64,000 nucleotides of DNA from Bacteroidota bacterium. GTDB lineage: Bacteria; Bacteroidota; Bacteroidia; AKYH767-A; OLB10. Positions 1 through 7,654 of this stretch are shown in pieces. Location of the stretch: positions 1-64,000 of the forward strand of contig JAFDWZ010000022.1 in NCBI GenBank assembly GCA_018268195.1, in the 5' to 3' direction. Each line of letters opens with the position of its first letter. The stretch's first letter is position 1. Position numbers and translations under genes: made by a program. The notes beneath the pieces were generated by a model. The model was not told the origin of the DNA. It saw nothing but the letters and a program-made list of their open reading frames with translations, and ran no database searches.

Positions 1-709
1 TAACAGGCCCGTTGTTGCCTGCAATGCTAATGTAAATTCCGCCATCTGTTCCGTTAAAACAACTTACATTTTTAATCGAATCAATATTAATTACCGGTTG
101 AGTACTTGCTGCTACGATATAAGTGGCGGAATCCTTACAATTATTCAAATCAGTAACAGTCACAGAGTAGCTACCACTTGCAAGGGATGAAATATCCTCA
201 GTAATTGAACTATTTGACCACAAATAAGTGAAGGTAGGAACACCACCTGAAACTGTTAAATCAATACTTCCGTTGGTGTTGCCGCAAGTAGTATTTACTG
301 TTGAAGCGGAAAGAACTATGTCATCAGGTTCACTTAAAATAAAGGTTTCAACACTGATTTCATTGTTTCCGTCAGTTACCGAAACGGTATAAGTGCCTGC
401 AGGTAGGTTGCTAATATCCTCTGTAATATCACCTGTACTCCAAACGTAGGTAAATGGACCTACTCCCGTAGCGGTAATGTCAATCCAACCATCACTTAAT
501 CCATGACAACTGATATTAAAACCATTGTAATTGGATAAATTGGAGGATATAACGGGAGCCAGAAACCGTGATTTAAGGTTATTTGGGTTGTTTCCGGTGT
601 TTGAAAATGAGGGGAATGTGGAAGACAAAATAATAGCTATAAGCATTATCAATAGCTTGTTAAAATGTCGTAAGAATCTCACATACAAGAGTTTATTCTC
701 GCGGTTCAT
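1..709 (-). CDS. SprB-repeat surface protein, N-terminal part (cut by window edge)
   Basis: An open reading frame on the minus strand begins with ATG at 709 and stays open to base 1, so about 236 residues are visible and the C-terminus lies outside the window. An N-terminal basic stretch (MNREN..., about residues 1-16) precedes a hydrophobic segment (LLIMLIAIILSS), which reads as a signal peptide. After it come at least three SprB-type repeats, with signatures such as ISCHGLSDGWIDI, TTCGNTNGSIDLTVSGG and VSCFNGTDGGIYI, each followed by a YxWS strand and a closing SVTVTD-like strand. SprB repeats occur in Bacteroidota gliding adhesins and in many other T9SS-exported proteins. A sorting domain would be expected at the missing C-terminus. 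A -7 box lies just upstream (735-742). The family call is firm; the specific role is unknown. Confidence 0.85.
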   Translation of the reverse strand, partial: MNRENKLLYVRFLRHFNKLLIMLIAIILSSTFPSFSNTGNNPNNLKSRFLAPVISSNLSNYNGFNISCHGLSDGWIDITATGVGPFTYVWSTGDITEDISNLPAGTYTVSVTDGNNEISVETFILSEPDDIVLSASTVNTTCGNTNGSIDLTVSGGVPTFTYLWSNSSITEDISSLASGSYSVTVTDLNNCKDSATYIVAASTQPVINIDSIKNVSCFNGTDGGIYISIAGNNGPV

Positions 710-734
710 ATAATTTTATCAGGTTCTCTAAGCC

Positions 735-769
735 CAAAAATAGAAAAAAAAGGGTTTTCTCTCTCAAAA
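735..769 (-). promoter_or_regulatory. Bacteroidota-type promoter for the SprB-repeat gene
   Basis: On the minus strand TATTTTTG (735-742) matches the Bacteroidota -7 consensus TAnnTTTG exactly. A TTTTG (765-769) lies 22 nt upstream, within the usual TTG-N17-23 spacing. Transcription would begin near 728, leaving a leader of about 20 nt before the ATG at 709. Confidence 0.45.
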
Positions 770-930
770 TCTGTGAAAAAATCCAAAATTTCATCGTATG
801 TAGGAAATCTGTACTTAAAGTTACTTTTTATTTCTACAAAAAGATAACTTTTGGCATTTATGTACGTAAAATCAGGACAAATAAGAAGTGCCCAATGTCA
901 ATCGTCAAAAGTATAGTTAAAGTGAATTTA

Positions 931-2058
931 ATGAAGTATTTCAGCCTTTCGGTAATACTTTGTACAATCACCTTATTTTCTCAAGCTCAAAGCCCGCAAA
1001 AGCCAAGAGATGTAGATGTGGTTTTATGTATGGATCTCAGTGGCAGTACCAATGGTTTGTTGGATAATTTCAGAGATAAAATGTGGGACATTATCAATCA
1101 ATGGCAGATGTACTCACCGCGCCCTGTTGTTCGGATTGGTTTAATTGGTTTTTCAAGATATTCATTTACTGATGGAAGTGGTTATGTAAGAGTCTTTAGC
1201 GACCTTACTGATGACTATGATGCTTTATCAAAACAGATGTTCGCAGTGCAGCCCTATGTCGAAAACGGAATTCAGTTTGTGGGTGCTGCCATTGGAACAG
1301 CAACAACACAACTTACCTGGAGTAAAAAACCGGATGCTGTGAAAATTATGTATGTCCTCGGAAATGGCGTGGTCAATCTTGGCAGTTTTGATTATCGTGC
1401 AAGATGTGATGAAGCTGCAAAAGAAGGAATCATCATTCATACGGTTTATTGTATTAAAAACGATAAGCAACTAAGACAAAAAGAAATTCCCGGATGGGAT
1501 GAAATTGCGAAACTTACGGGAGGTGAGTTTTCACAGGTTTATGTAAATAAGCGTGCACCATTGGTTACATCAAGAGTCAATATGGTAGCTATTGCTTCCA
1601 TTAATGATTCTATCAATAAAACATTTTTACCGTATGGAAAAAGCGGTATTGACCATCTTAAACTAATGTTGTCGGCAGATAACAATGCAGTTAAAACGTA
1701 TGAAGCCTATTTTTATTCGAGACTGAAATATAAAATGAGTGATCATTACAATGCAAAAATGCTGACATGGGATGTTACTGCTTATAAGAATGCTTACCCT
1801 GAATCCAAACTCGCTGCAGTTCGCAACTCAGTTCGGTCAGACAATACAGGAACTGTGGATCTTGAAGCATTAGCCAAAAATTATTCTGAAACACGAAACC
1901 GTCTTTATGAAGTAATGAAATCTCAATTCCCTACCGGAGAAGAAGAACGAATCCACCAGGAAGTTTCGGCAGAAGAATACGAACTTGAAAACAGACTTGA
2001 CAAAACTCTCATCCGTACTTATCACAATACGCTGATGAAGGAAGGGTTTAAAGATTAG
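931..2058 (+). CDS. Secreted von Willebrand factor A (vWA) domain protein
   Basis: A 375-residue protein if read from ATG 931, which puts a classical signal peptide (MKYFSLSVILCTITLFSQAQ) at the very N-terminus. An upstream in-frame ATG at 895 would add 12 residues. A vWA fold follows immediately, with a metal-ion-dependent adhesion site DLSGS about 20 residues into the mature protein and hydrophobic beta strands VVLCM, VVRIGLIGF and VKIMYVLG. vWA domains bind protein ligands through a divalent metal. The C-terminal 150 residues are charged and helical with no recognised domain and no T9SS signal, so the protein is probably periplasmic. It stands alone with no co-directional partner closer than 249 bp. 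The exact role is unknown. Confidence 0.75.
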   Translation: MKYFSLSVILCTITLFSQAQSPQKPRDVDVVLCMDLSGSTNGLLDNFRDKMWDIINQWQMYSPRPVVRIGLIGFSRYSFTDGSGYVRVFSDLTDDYDALSKQMFAVQPYVENGIQFVGAAIGTATTQLTWSKKPDAVKIMYVLGNGVVNLGSFDYRARCDEAAKEGIIIHTVYCIKNDKQLRQKEIPGWDEIAKLTGGEFSQVYVNKRAPLVTSRVNMVAIASINDSINKTFLPYGKSGIDHLKLMLSADNNAVKTYEAYFYSRLKYKMSDHYNAKMLTWDVTAYKNAYPESKLAAVRNSVRSDNTGTVDLEALAKNYSETRNRLYEVMKSQFPTGEEERIHQEVSAEEYELENRLDKTLIRTYHNTLMKEGFKD

Positions 2059-2149
2059 TTTTTTAATCCATTTGCCGTAAGTTTCTTTCCAGAATATTTT
2101 TTCTTTATTCAGTAGGATTTTCCTTTTCCTGACCGGCATTTATCTGAAA

Positions 2150-2168
2150 AATACTTTTAAATAGTATT
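2150..2168 (+). other. Weak inverted repeat downstream of the vWA gene
   Basis: AATACT (2150-2155) and AGTATT (2163-2168) form a 6-bp AT-rich stem with a 7-nt loop and no clean T tract after it. It lies in the 249-bp gap between the vWA and acid phosphatase genes. It could be a weak terminator but is also compatible with chance. Confidence 0.2.
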
Positions 2169-2199
2169 CTGAAATAATTTTTTCAGCAATTAAAACATA

Positions 2200-2207
2200 T
2201 AACTTTG
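2200..2207 (+). promoter_or_regulatory. Candidate -7 box for the e(P4) phosphatase gene
   Basis: TAACTTTG matches TAnnTTTG. The expected -33 position holds only a run of T, not TTG. If used, the leader would be roughly 95 nt long. Confidence 0.3.
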
Positions 2208-2307
2208 GGGTGTTTTTTAATTTCCTTTGAGCAATCTTATTGCGAAAATTAAAAAGTGTTTTTTTGAAGAACATAATTGTTAACAGAGTTATAGAAATTA
2301 TTGAAGA

Positions 2308-3108
2308 ATGAAAAAACGATTTCTTGTTATTATTGCATTAATTACCTCCTGCACCGCACAAAAAGATTTAACGAAAAACACATCTCCTAACGGGCTTTTA
2401 GTTCCTGATGGAAAACTTTTTAATGCCGTGTTTCAGCAAAAGGCAGCCGAATATATGGCACTCTGTTATCAGGCTTATAATATTGCTACGCTTCGTCTGG
2501 ATGAAAGTTTAAAAGATACTGTTAACACAAAGCCCAAAGCAATAGTTACCGATATTGATGAAACCTTTCTCGATAACAGTAAATATGCCGTTCATCAGGG
2601 CTTGATGGGTAAAGATTATGATACAGTAACATGGAAGCAATGGACATCACTTGGAGATGCCGACACTTTAGCCGGAGCACTTTCTTTTTTCAAATATGCA
2701 GCTTCAAAAAATGTAGAAGTATTTTACATTACCAACCGTGTAGCTGAAGAAAGAGCAGGAACTCTAAAGAATTTGCAGAAGTATGGTTTCCCATTTGCTG
2801 ATGAAGCTCACCTGATAACAAAATCGGATAAATCGAGCAAGGAGGAGCGAAGGCTTAAAGTAGCAGAAACACATAATATTGTTTTGTTGATTGGCGATAA
2901 TCTTGCTGACTTCAGCTCTATGTTCGACAAGAAATCGGTGAATGAAAGAGCTGCAAATGCTCAGCAGAATGCTTCTCTGTTTGGTAAAAAATTTATTGTT
3001 CTGCCTAATTCAGGATATGGCGATTGGGAATCTGCATTGTATCATTATAACTATGGAACAATCCAACAAAGAGACTCCATACTTAAAAGTATCCTTAAAT
3101 CTTATTAA
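2308..3108 (+). CDS. 5'-nucleotidase, lipoprotein e(P4) family (HAD acid phosphatase)
   Basis: 266 residues. The N-terminus is a lipoprotein signal with lipobox ITSC, so Cys15 would be lipidated. The HAD motif I DIDET (Asp82 nucleophile, Asp84 acid/base) is present, followed by a YITNR segment (motif II region), K in TKSDKSSK, and GDNLADF (motif IV), the order expected of class C acid phosphatases of the e(P4)/Hel type. In Haemophilus this family dephosphorylates nucleotides such as NMN at the outer membrane for nucleoside uptake. The substrate here is inferred only by homology. The ATG at 2308 gives a signal peptide of normal length. The gene stands alone and converges on crcB with a 26-bp gap. 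Confidence 0.9.
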   Translation: MKKRFLVIIALITSCTAQKDLTKNTSPNGLLVPDGKLFNAVFQQKAAEYMALCYQAYNIATLRLDESLKDTVNTKPKAIVTDIDETFLDNSKYAVHQGLMGKDYDTVTWKQWTSLGDADTLAGALSFFKYAASKNVEVFYITNRVAEERAGTLKNLQKYGFPFADEAHLITKSDKSSKEERRLKVAETHNIVLLIGDNLADFSSMFDKKSVNERAANAQQNASLFGKKFIVLPNSGYGDWESALYHYNYGTIQQRDSILKSILKSY

Positions 3109-3134
3109 TGCACATAGGACATTAGCAATGGAGT

Positions 3135-3515
3135 TTACTTTTGATACAATTCAATAATTAATCTCCATCCGGCCCAGAAAAATAAAAGACACCCTACTAC
3201 AGAAATAATAATGTTTGCAACTGCTGCCATTGCATGTTGATTTCTGAACAACATAAATGTTTCCGAAGTAAAGGATGAAAAGGTGCTAAACCCTCCACAA
3301 AATCCTGCTATCAATAGTAAGCGGGTTTGCTCATTGATGCGAGTGACTTCAAAAGCAAGTGCAATAAGCATTCCTATTATCAAAGCACTAATTAAATTGC
3401 TGATTAACGTACCAAAAGGAAAGGTAGCCCCTAAATATTTTGCAGATAAATTATTGATGCTAAAACGGGTTATACTACCTAATCCACCACCCAGAAATAC
3501 AAGAAGATATTGCAT
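3135..3515 (-). CDS. crcB: Fluoride ion channel CrcB/FluC
   Basis: 126 residues with four predicted membrane helices. It carries the family hallmarks GGGLGSITRF near the N-terminus, FGTLISN in the second helix and GFCGGFSTFSSF in the third, which contains the Na+-site loop and the Phe residues lining the fluoride pore. FluC works as a dual-topology dimer exporting F- passively across the inner membrane. The length is normal for the family. The gene is divergent from the helicase gene. I see no recognisable fluoride riboswitch in the roughly 95 bp between the two starts. Confidence 0.95.
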   Translation of the reverse strand: MQYLLVFLGGGLGSITRFSINNLSAKYLGATFPFGTLISNLISALIIGMLIALAFEVTRINEQTRLLLIAGFCGGFSTFSSFTSETFMLFRNQHAMAAVANIIISVVGCLLFFWAGWRLIIELYQK

Positions 3516-3582
3516 GATGTTTTAATTTACATGCAAAATAAAAGTAAATTTCAATACCCTGTAAGGTTATAAGATATTCCAT

Positions 3583-3590
3583 TACTTTTG
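3583..3590 (+). promoter_or_regulatory. Candidate -7 box for the AddA-like gene
   Basis: TACTTTTG matches TAnnTTTG and lies 21 nt before the ATG at 3612. No clear TTG is at -33. If real, it excludes the in-frame TTG at 3588 as a start codon, because that codon would lie inside the promoter. Confidence 0.35.
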
Positions 3591-3611
3591 ATTCATCTTT
3601 ATTTTTCCGGT

Positions 3612-6600
3612 ATGAGTCATTTAAAAATTTATCAGTCATCAGCAGGGTCGGGAAAAACTTACACACTTGTGAAAGAGTATTTGTTGCTCGTATTGAAAAA
3701 TCCGGCATACATCCGCAGCACTCTTGCAGTGACTTTTACCAATGACGCCACTGGCGAAATGAAGGAAAGAGTTGTGAAAGCACTGTGGGAATTATCAAAA
3801 GAAAAAAACGAAGTTTTAAAAAACGATATCGAAAAATCTTTAGGTGATAAATTCAATATCAAGCAAGCAGCAGGAATAGTTTTAAATCATATTCTGCATC
3901 ATTATTCAGAACTTGCCATCCAGACTATTGATAGTTTTTTTCTCAACATCACCAGGTCGGTAGCTTACGAAACCGGTTTGCCCGGGCGTTACAATATTGA
4001 TCTCAATCGTGATGCTGCACTTGATTTTATGGCAGCTGAAGTGTTGCTTGCTTCAGGTGAAAATATGGAACTAACCAACTGGCTTATTGATTTTGCTTTT
4101 TACAGAATGGAAAATGAGAATGGGTGGAATTTGCAAGTCTCCATTAGAAATGCCGGAAAGTATCTTTTTAGTGATGAAGTGCAAAGTAGGTTGCAGAATT
4201 TAACGGTGGATGCCGAACTTATAAAGCAAATAAGAAATTGGACCAATGATTATAAAGACACGTTGCAACAAATAGCCGCCAATATTTTGCTGATACTCGA
4301 TTCGGTAGGCATTTCTGACGATAATCTTTTTCAGAAATCCAAAGGATTTATATCGGCAGTGAGGCATATAAATAAAGATAAACTTCCGAAGGATTTAACA
4401 TTCAAATGCCATTTTCTAAAAGCATGTGATGGAGGACAAATCTTCAGTAATGAGCTAGGCAACTATGCATTGGCAAATGATATCAGACAAGAGCTGCAGA
4501 AATTGCGCAAATATTTTGAAGAAGGCAAAACTAGATTCAAAACGGCTGATGCTATTCTTAAAAATATTTATTTGAAAGGCATGCTGGGTTATTTAAATCA
4601 GCAGCTTACCAGATACCGAAAAGAAAATCAAGTGTTGCTGATTAGTGATGTGGGAGGTATCTTAAGGAATTTTATTTCAAATGATGACACACCGTTTATT
4701 TATGAAAAGGCCGGGAATGCTTACCGCAATTTTTTAATTGACGAATTTCAGGATACTTCTGTGACGCAGTGGTTGAACATGCTCCCGTTACTCATTAATA
4801 GTCTTTCGCAAAACAATCAGGTGCTGACAGTGGGTGATGTTAAACAGTCTATTTACCGTTGGCGTGGTGGAGATATGAAATTGCTGATGGAAGAAGTAAA
4901 GAAGTCATTGAGTCATCATGCAAGAAAGACAGATGAGAAGAATCTCAGCTCAAATTACAGGTCAACAGAAGCTGTCATAAATTTTAATAATACCTTGTTC
5001 AGTCTGGCATCTTACATTTTTGCAGACAACCAATTAATAGGAAGAGCTTTTGAAAAGAAGCAGGTAGAGCAAAAGGTTGTTAAAAATCACATGAAAGGTT
5101 ACGTGCAGGTTGAAATAGTTAGTAATGAAAATGTAGAAGAGAATTTTATTTATCCTGATAATGTTAAGGACAATGTAAAATGTATTCTCAGTAAAACAAT
5201 GCTTTATATTCAGCAGCAAATTAGCAAAGGTTACACTTATGGCGATATTGCTTTGCTCGTTCGTGAGAATGCTAAGGGAAGTTTGCTTGCTGATTTTTTA
5301 GTTCTCAACGGTATTACGCAAATAAATTCGCGCGATTCTTTGCTGATAAACAAAGCTCCGCAGATTCGATTTTTAATCAGTGCTTTTCGTTTTATTGTCA
5401 ATGAATCTGATGACATTGCTGAAGCTCATATTCGTTGGTATGCATCCAAAATTCTTAATTTTGATAAGAAGGAATTGGATAAGATGTTTTTTCATTCTAA
5501 AAAGCAATATAGGCAAATGGCTTTAACTGAAGTAGGTGCTGCATTAATTCACCTTTTCAGACTGAATACAACTCCGGATGCCTACATTCAACGTTTTGAA
5601 GATTTGCTTTTGCAAAAAAGCAGCAAGGGGTTATACGATGTGCAGTTGTTTTTGAAATGGTGGGATGTGGAGAATGAAAGAATGAAAATTTCAGTTCAAA
5701 CACCTTCGGATAATAATTCCATTACGGTAATGACCATTCATGGTTCAAAAGGTTTGCAGTTTCCTGTTGTGATTTTGCCATTTACAAGCTTTGAATTTGC
5801 ATCAAGTAAAGGGGAGGTATGGGTTGAAACAGATGTTGAACCGTTTAACCAATTTGGCGTAGTTCCTGTTATGTTTGACAGCGGTCTGGAAGATAGTTAT
5901 TTTAAGAGTGATTTTGATAAGGAGCGAGACGAGAAACAATTGGATGAACTCAATGCATTCTATGTGGCTTGCACACGCGCTGAAGATAAGCTGTTTATAC
6001 TTCTTGAAGGAAAGGGGCCTGAAGAAGTGAAGAAAATTAATCATTTTGTTTTAGCAGCACTTGGTTTTGCAGAGATGCAATCAGTGATACAACAGAAGTC
6101 AGAAAGGTTGTTTGCAGTGGGTGAGGATGATTCAAAACCCGCTTCGAAAAAGAAGACGAATGATTTGCCTGATACCTATAAAACGGATTCGCTTAAAAAA
6201 TATTTGATTAATGAGAGAGGCGTGCATAAAGGTTTTAAAATCAGAAAACATATTTCGGAAGATGATCAGCGTGCATTTGGCATCAGACTTCATGATTTAA
6301 TGGCAACTTTTTATTCAGAAGAGGATAAAAGCAAAATTTTAAATCAGATTGAAACTTTGCCACTGAACGATGCAAAAAAAATGCAACTGAGAAAAGATGC
6401 AGACAGTGCAATTGATTTGATTCAGCAGCGACAATGGATAAAGGAAAAATATCAAGTACTGAATGAGACCGAGATTTGTGACAGTGAAGGGAATATTATC
6501 AGACCTGACAGGCTCATGATTAAGAATAAACAAGCAATTGTGCTCGACTACAAAACCGGACAGCCGTTAAATGAACATCAGCAACAGATGTTAGGTTATA

Positions 6601-6686
6601 AAAATGTATTGGAAGGGGCTGGATTCACCACCGTGGAGACTTTCTTATATTATCCTGAATCCGGTGAAGTGGTGCAAGTAAATTAA
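3612..6686 (+). CDS. AddA/RecB-like UvrD-family helicase with C-terminal PD-(D/E)XK nuclease
   Basis: 1024 residues from ATG 3612, which puts the Walker A motif SSAGSGKT at residues 9-16. The superfamily 1A motifs follow in order: Ia (AVTFTNDATGEMKERV), II (LIDEFQDTS), III (GDVKQSIYRWRGGD), IV (SSNYRS), V (MTIHGSKGLQFP) and VI (FYVACTRAEDKL). The last 150 residues hold a RecB-type nuclease core, with a Glu-rich helix, PDRLM and the motif DYKTG. This is the architecture of AddA, which with AddB resects double-strand breaks for RecA loading. No AddB gene is adjacent; neighbours are crcB and the convergent PAS-like gene, whose stop codon directly abuts this one. An in-frame TTG at 3588 would add 8 residues but overlaps a candidate promoter. 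Confidence 0.88.
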   Translation: MSHLKIYQSSAGSGKTYTLVKEYLLLVLKNPAYIRSTLAVTFTNDATGEMKERVVKALWELSKEKNEVLKNDIEKSLGDKFNIKQAAGIVLNHILHHYSELAIQTIDSFFLNITRSVAYETGLPGRYNIDLNRDAALDFMAAEVLLASGENMELTNWLIDFAFYRMENENGWNLQVSIRNAGKYLFSDEVQSRLQNLTVDAELIKQIRNWTNDYKDTLQQIAANILLILDSVGISDDNLFQKSKGFISAVRHINKDKLPKDLTFKCHFLKACDGGQIFSNELGNYALANDIRQELQKLRKYFEEGKTRFKTADAILKNIYLKGMLGYLNQQLTRYRKENQVLLISDVGGILRNFISNDDTPFIYEKAGNAYRNFLIDEFQDTSVTQWLNMLPLLINSLSQNNQVLTVGDVKQSIYRWRGGDMKLLMEEVKKSLSHHARKTDEKNLSSNYRSTEAVINFNNTLFSLASYIFADNQLIGRAFEKKQVEQKVVKNHMKGYVQVEIVSNENVEENFIYPDNVKDNVKCILSKTMLYIQQQISKGYTYGDIALLVRENAKGSLLADFLVLNGITQINSRDSLLINKAPQIRFLISAFRFIVNESDDIAEAHIRWYASKILNFDKKELDKMFFHSKKQYRQMALTEVGAALIHLFRLNTTPDAYIQRFEDLLLQKSSKGLYDVQLFLKWWDVENERMKISVQTPSDNNSITVMTIHGSKGLQFPVVILPFTSFEFASSKGEVWVETDVEPFNQFGVVPVMFDSGLEDSYFKSDFDKERDEKQLDELNAFYVACTRAEDKLFILLEGKGPEEVKKINHFVLAALGFAEMQSVIQQKSERLFAVGEDDSKPASKKKTNDLPDTYKTDSLKKYLINERGVHKGFKIRKHISEDDQRAFGIRLHDLMATFYSEEDKSKILNQIETLPLNDAKKMQLRKDADSAIDLIQQRQWIKEKYQVLNETEICDSEGNIIRPDRLMIKNKQAIVLDYKTGQPLNEHQQQMLGYKNVLEGAGFTTVETFLYYPESGEVVQVN

Positions 6687-7076
6687 TCAGCGAACGGTAA
6701 TGCGGGTAAATATCTGAGCGGGTTGATACCTATTTAACTGATTATGTTTGCTGTTTTCAATTCGGCAGCGATTGTGAATACGGTTGTCAGTAATCATCCA
6801 GGTATAAGTAACTTCATTCGTTTCCTGATGATGAATGAAAACAAAATCACAGATGCTGTAAAAATCTTTGTATGCAAATGGTATTTGTGGAACGAAATAT
6901 GGTTTGTTATGATAACTCAGGCATCTTATTTCAGGCTCTACACAATTCAATACAGGAAATTTTTTATATATATTTCTTCCTAACATATCGCTTAGTGTAA
7001 ACATGGTATCACAACTCTGAAGAATGATACCGTTCTTATCAAACATTATGATTTGACTTACACCTTGCTGTTTCAT
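6687..7076 (-). CDS. Small PAS-like single-domain protein, partner of the adjacent GTPase
   Basis: 129 residues with no signal peptide or membrane helix. The sequence resembles a lone PAS domain: an opening strand IIMFDKNGIILQS, a helical middle with LGRNIYKKFPVL, then strands around FVFIHHQ and VTYTWMITDNR. The last 30 residues are basic and polar. I recognise the fold only by pattern, so a heme, flavin or protein ligand cannot be named. The ATG directly abuts the stop codon of the upstream GTPase gene with no spacer, so translational coupling is likely and the two proteins probably act together. It lacks any output domain such as a kinase or cyclase. The 3' end touches the convergent helicase stop codon. 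Confidence 0.6.
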   Translation of the reverse strand: MKQQGVSQIIMFDKNGIILQSCDTMFTLSDMLGRNIYKKFPVLNCVEPEIRCLSYHNKPYFVPQIPFAYKDFYSICDFVFIHHQETNEVTYTWMITDNRIHNRCRIENSKHNQLNRYQPAQIFTRITVR

Positions 7077-7592
7077 TTAATAGCTTTTGATTTTTTGAAA
7101 GTATGTTTCATTGATCAGGTCAGCAGCTATAGAATAAAACATTTCACTTACCATGAAATTATTTTTTGCTGAGGTGAAGAACGTTCTGTAACAATCGAAA
7201 TCATCAAAATAGCTGCTACAGTCAATGTTCAGATTTTCTTCAATCTTATTGCACACCAGATATACCGGTGTTGAAGGCATGTGTTTTTTGTAATGTTCAA
7301 TCCAGCTGTCAAAATCACAGAAGGTTGAAGGTCTGTTTATGTCAATGACATGAATCAATGCATCGGTTCCGAGATAGAATGATTTAAACGATTTTAATTG
7401 TGATGCCGATCCCGGTACAGTCCATAAAATCAGATTGAGGTTTTTATTGTGAATGGAAACATCTTTCTTCTCAATCCTCAGATGTTCATCTGTATTATAA
7501 GAATATGAAAACCGGTCATTGGTAAAGCGATTTACTAAAGCCGTCTTTCCGCAGCCGCTATATCCTGTAACAAGAATTTTTTTATTGTTCAT
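7077..7592 (-). CDS. Rab/Ras-like small GTPase with altered G3 and G4 motifs
   Basis: 171 residues, the size of a single Ras-fold domain. G1 is intact (GYSGCGKT, Lys16-Thr17). The following core reads like Rab family members (FYLGTDALIHVIDI). G3, normally WDTAGQE, is WTVPGSA at residues 57-63: the Mg-coordinating Asp is Thr58 and the catalytic Gln is replaced by Ser. G4 is NKIE (115-118) instead of NKxD, and G5 is SAK (141-143). It may therefore bind nucleotide but hydrolyse it poorly. No C-terminal Cys prenylation motif is present. Rab-like GTPases occur in Bacteroidota, often beside sensor or PAS proteins, but I know no assigned function. It is the first gene of a two-gene unit with the PAS-like protein. 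Confidence 0.75.
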   Translation of the reverse strand: MNNKKILVTGYSGCGKTALVNRFTNDRFSYSYNTDEHLRIEKKDVSIHNKNLNLILWTVPGSASQLKSFKSFYLGTDALIHVIDINRPSTFCDFDSWIEHYKKHMPSTPVYLVCNKIEENLNIDCSSYFDDFDCYRTFFTSAKNNFMVSEMFYSIAADLINETYFQKIKSY

Positions 7593-7654
7593 GATGAAAG
7601 CTTTATTCTTTTATAGCGCTTTTCTGAAAAAAGGTTACATGCTAGACAAGCTTA

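Noticed and set aside
531-713. 60-codon plus-strand open frame near the left edge
   Set aside because: It lies antisense to the SprB-repeat gene, whose repeat signatures in the opposite frame are clear.
3516-3611. Possible fluoride riboswitch between crcB and the helicase gene
   Set aside because: No sequence matching the conserved core of the crcB motif is visible on either strand.
3612-6686. The helicase as part of an anti-phage system
   Set aside because: The motifs and C-terminal nuclease fit AddA/RecB repair enzymes, and no defence-type partner gene is adjacent.
7077-7592. Small GTPase as an MglA-type polarity protein
   Set aside because: The core resembles Rab-like proteins, its G3 motif WTVPG does not match MglA, and no MglB-like gene is adjacent.
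7598-7653. Two AAGCTT hexamers 50 bp apart at the truncated end of the PKD giant, suggestive of a cloning junction
   Set aside because: Six-base sites occur by chance in AT-rich DNA and there is no vector-like sequence; noted only as a caution.
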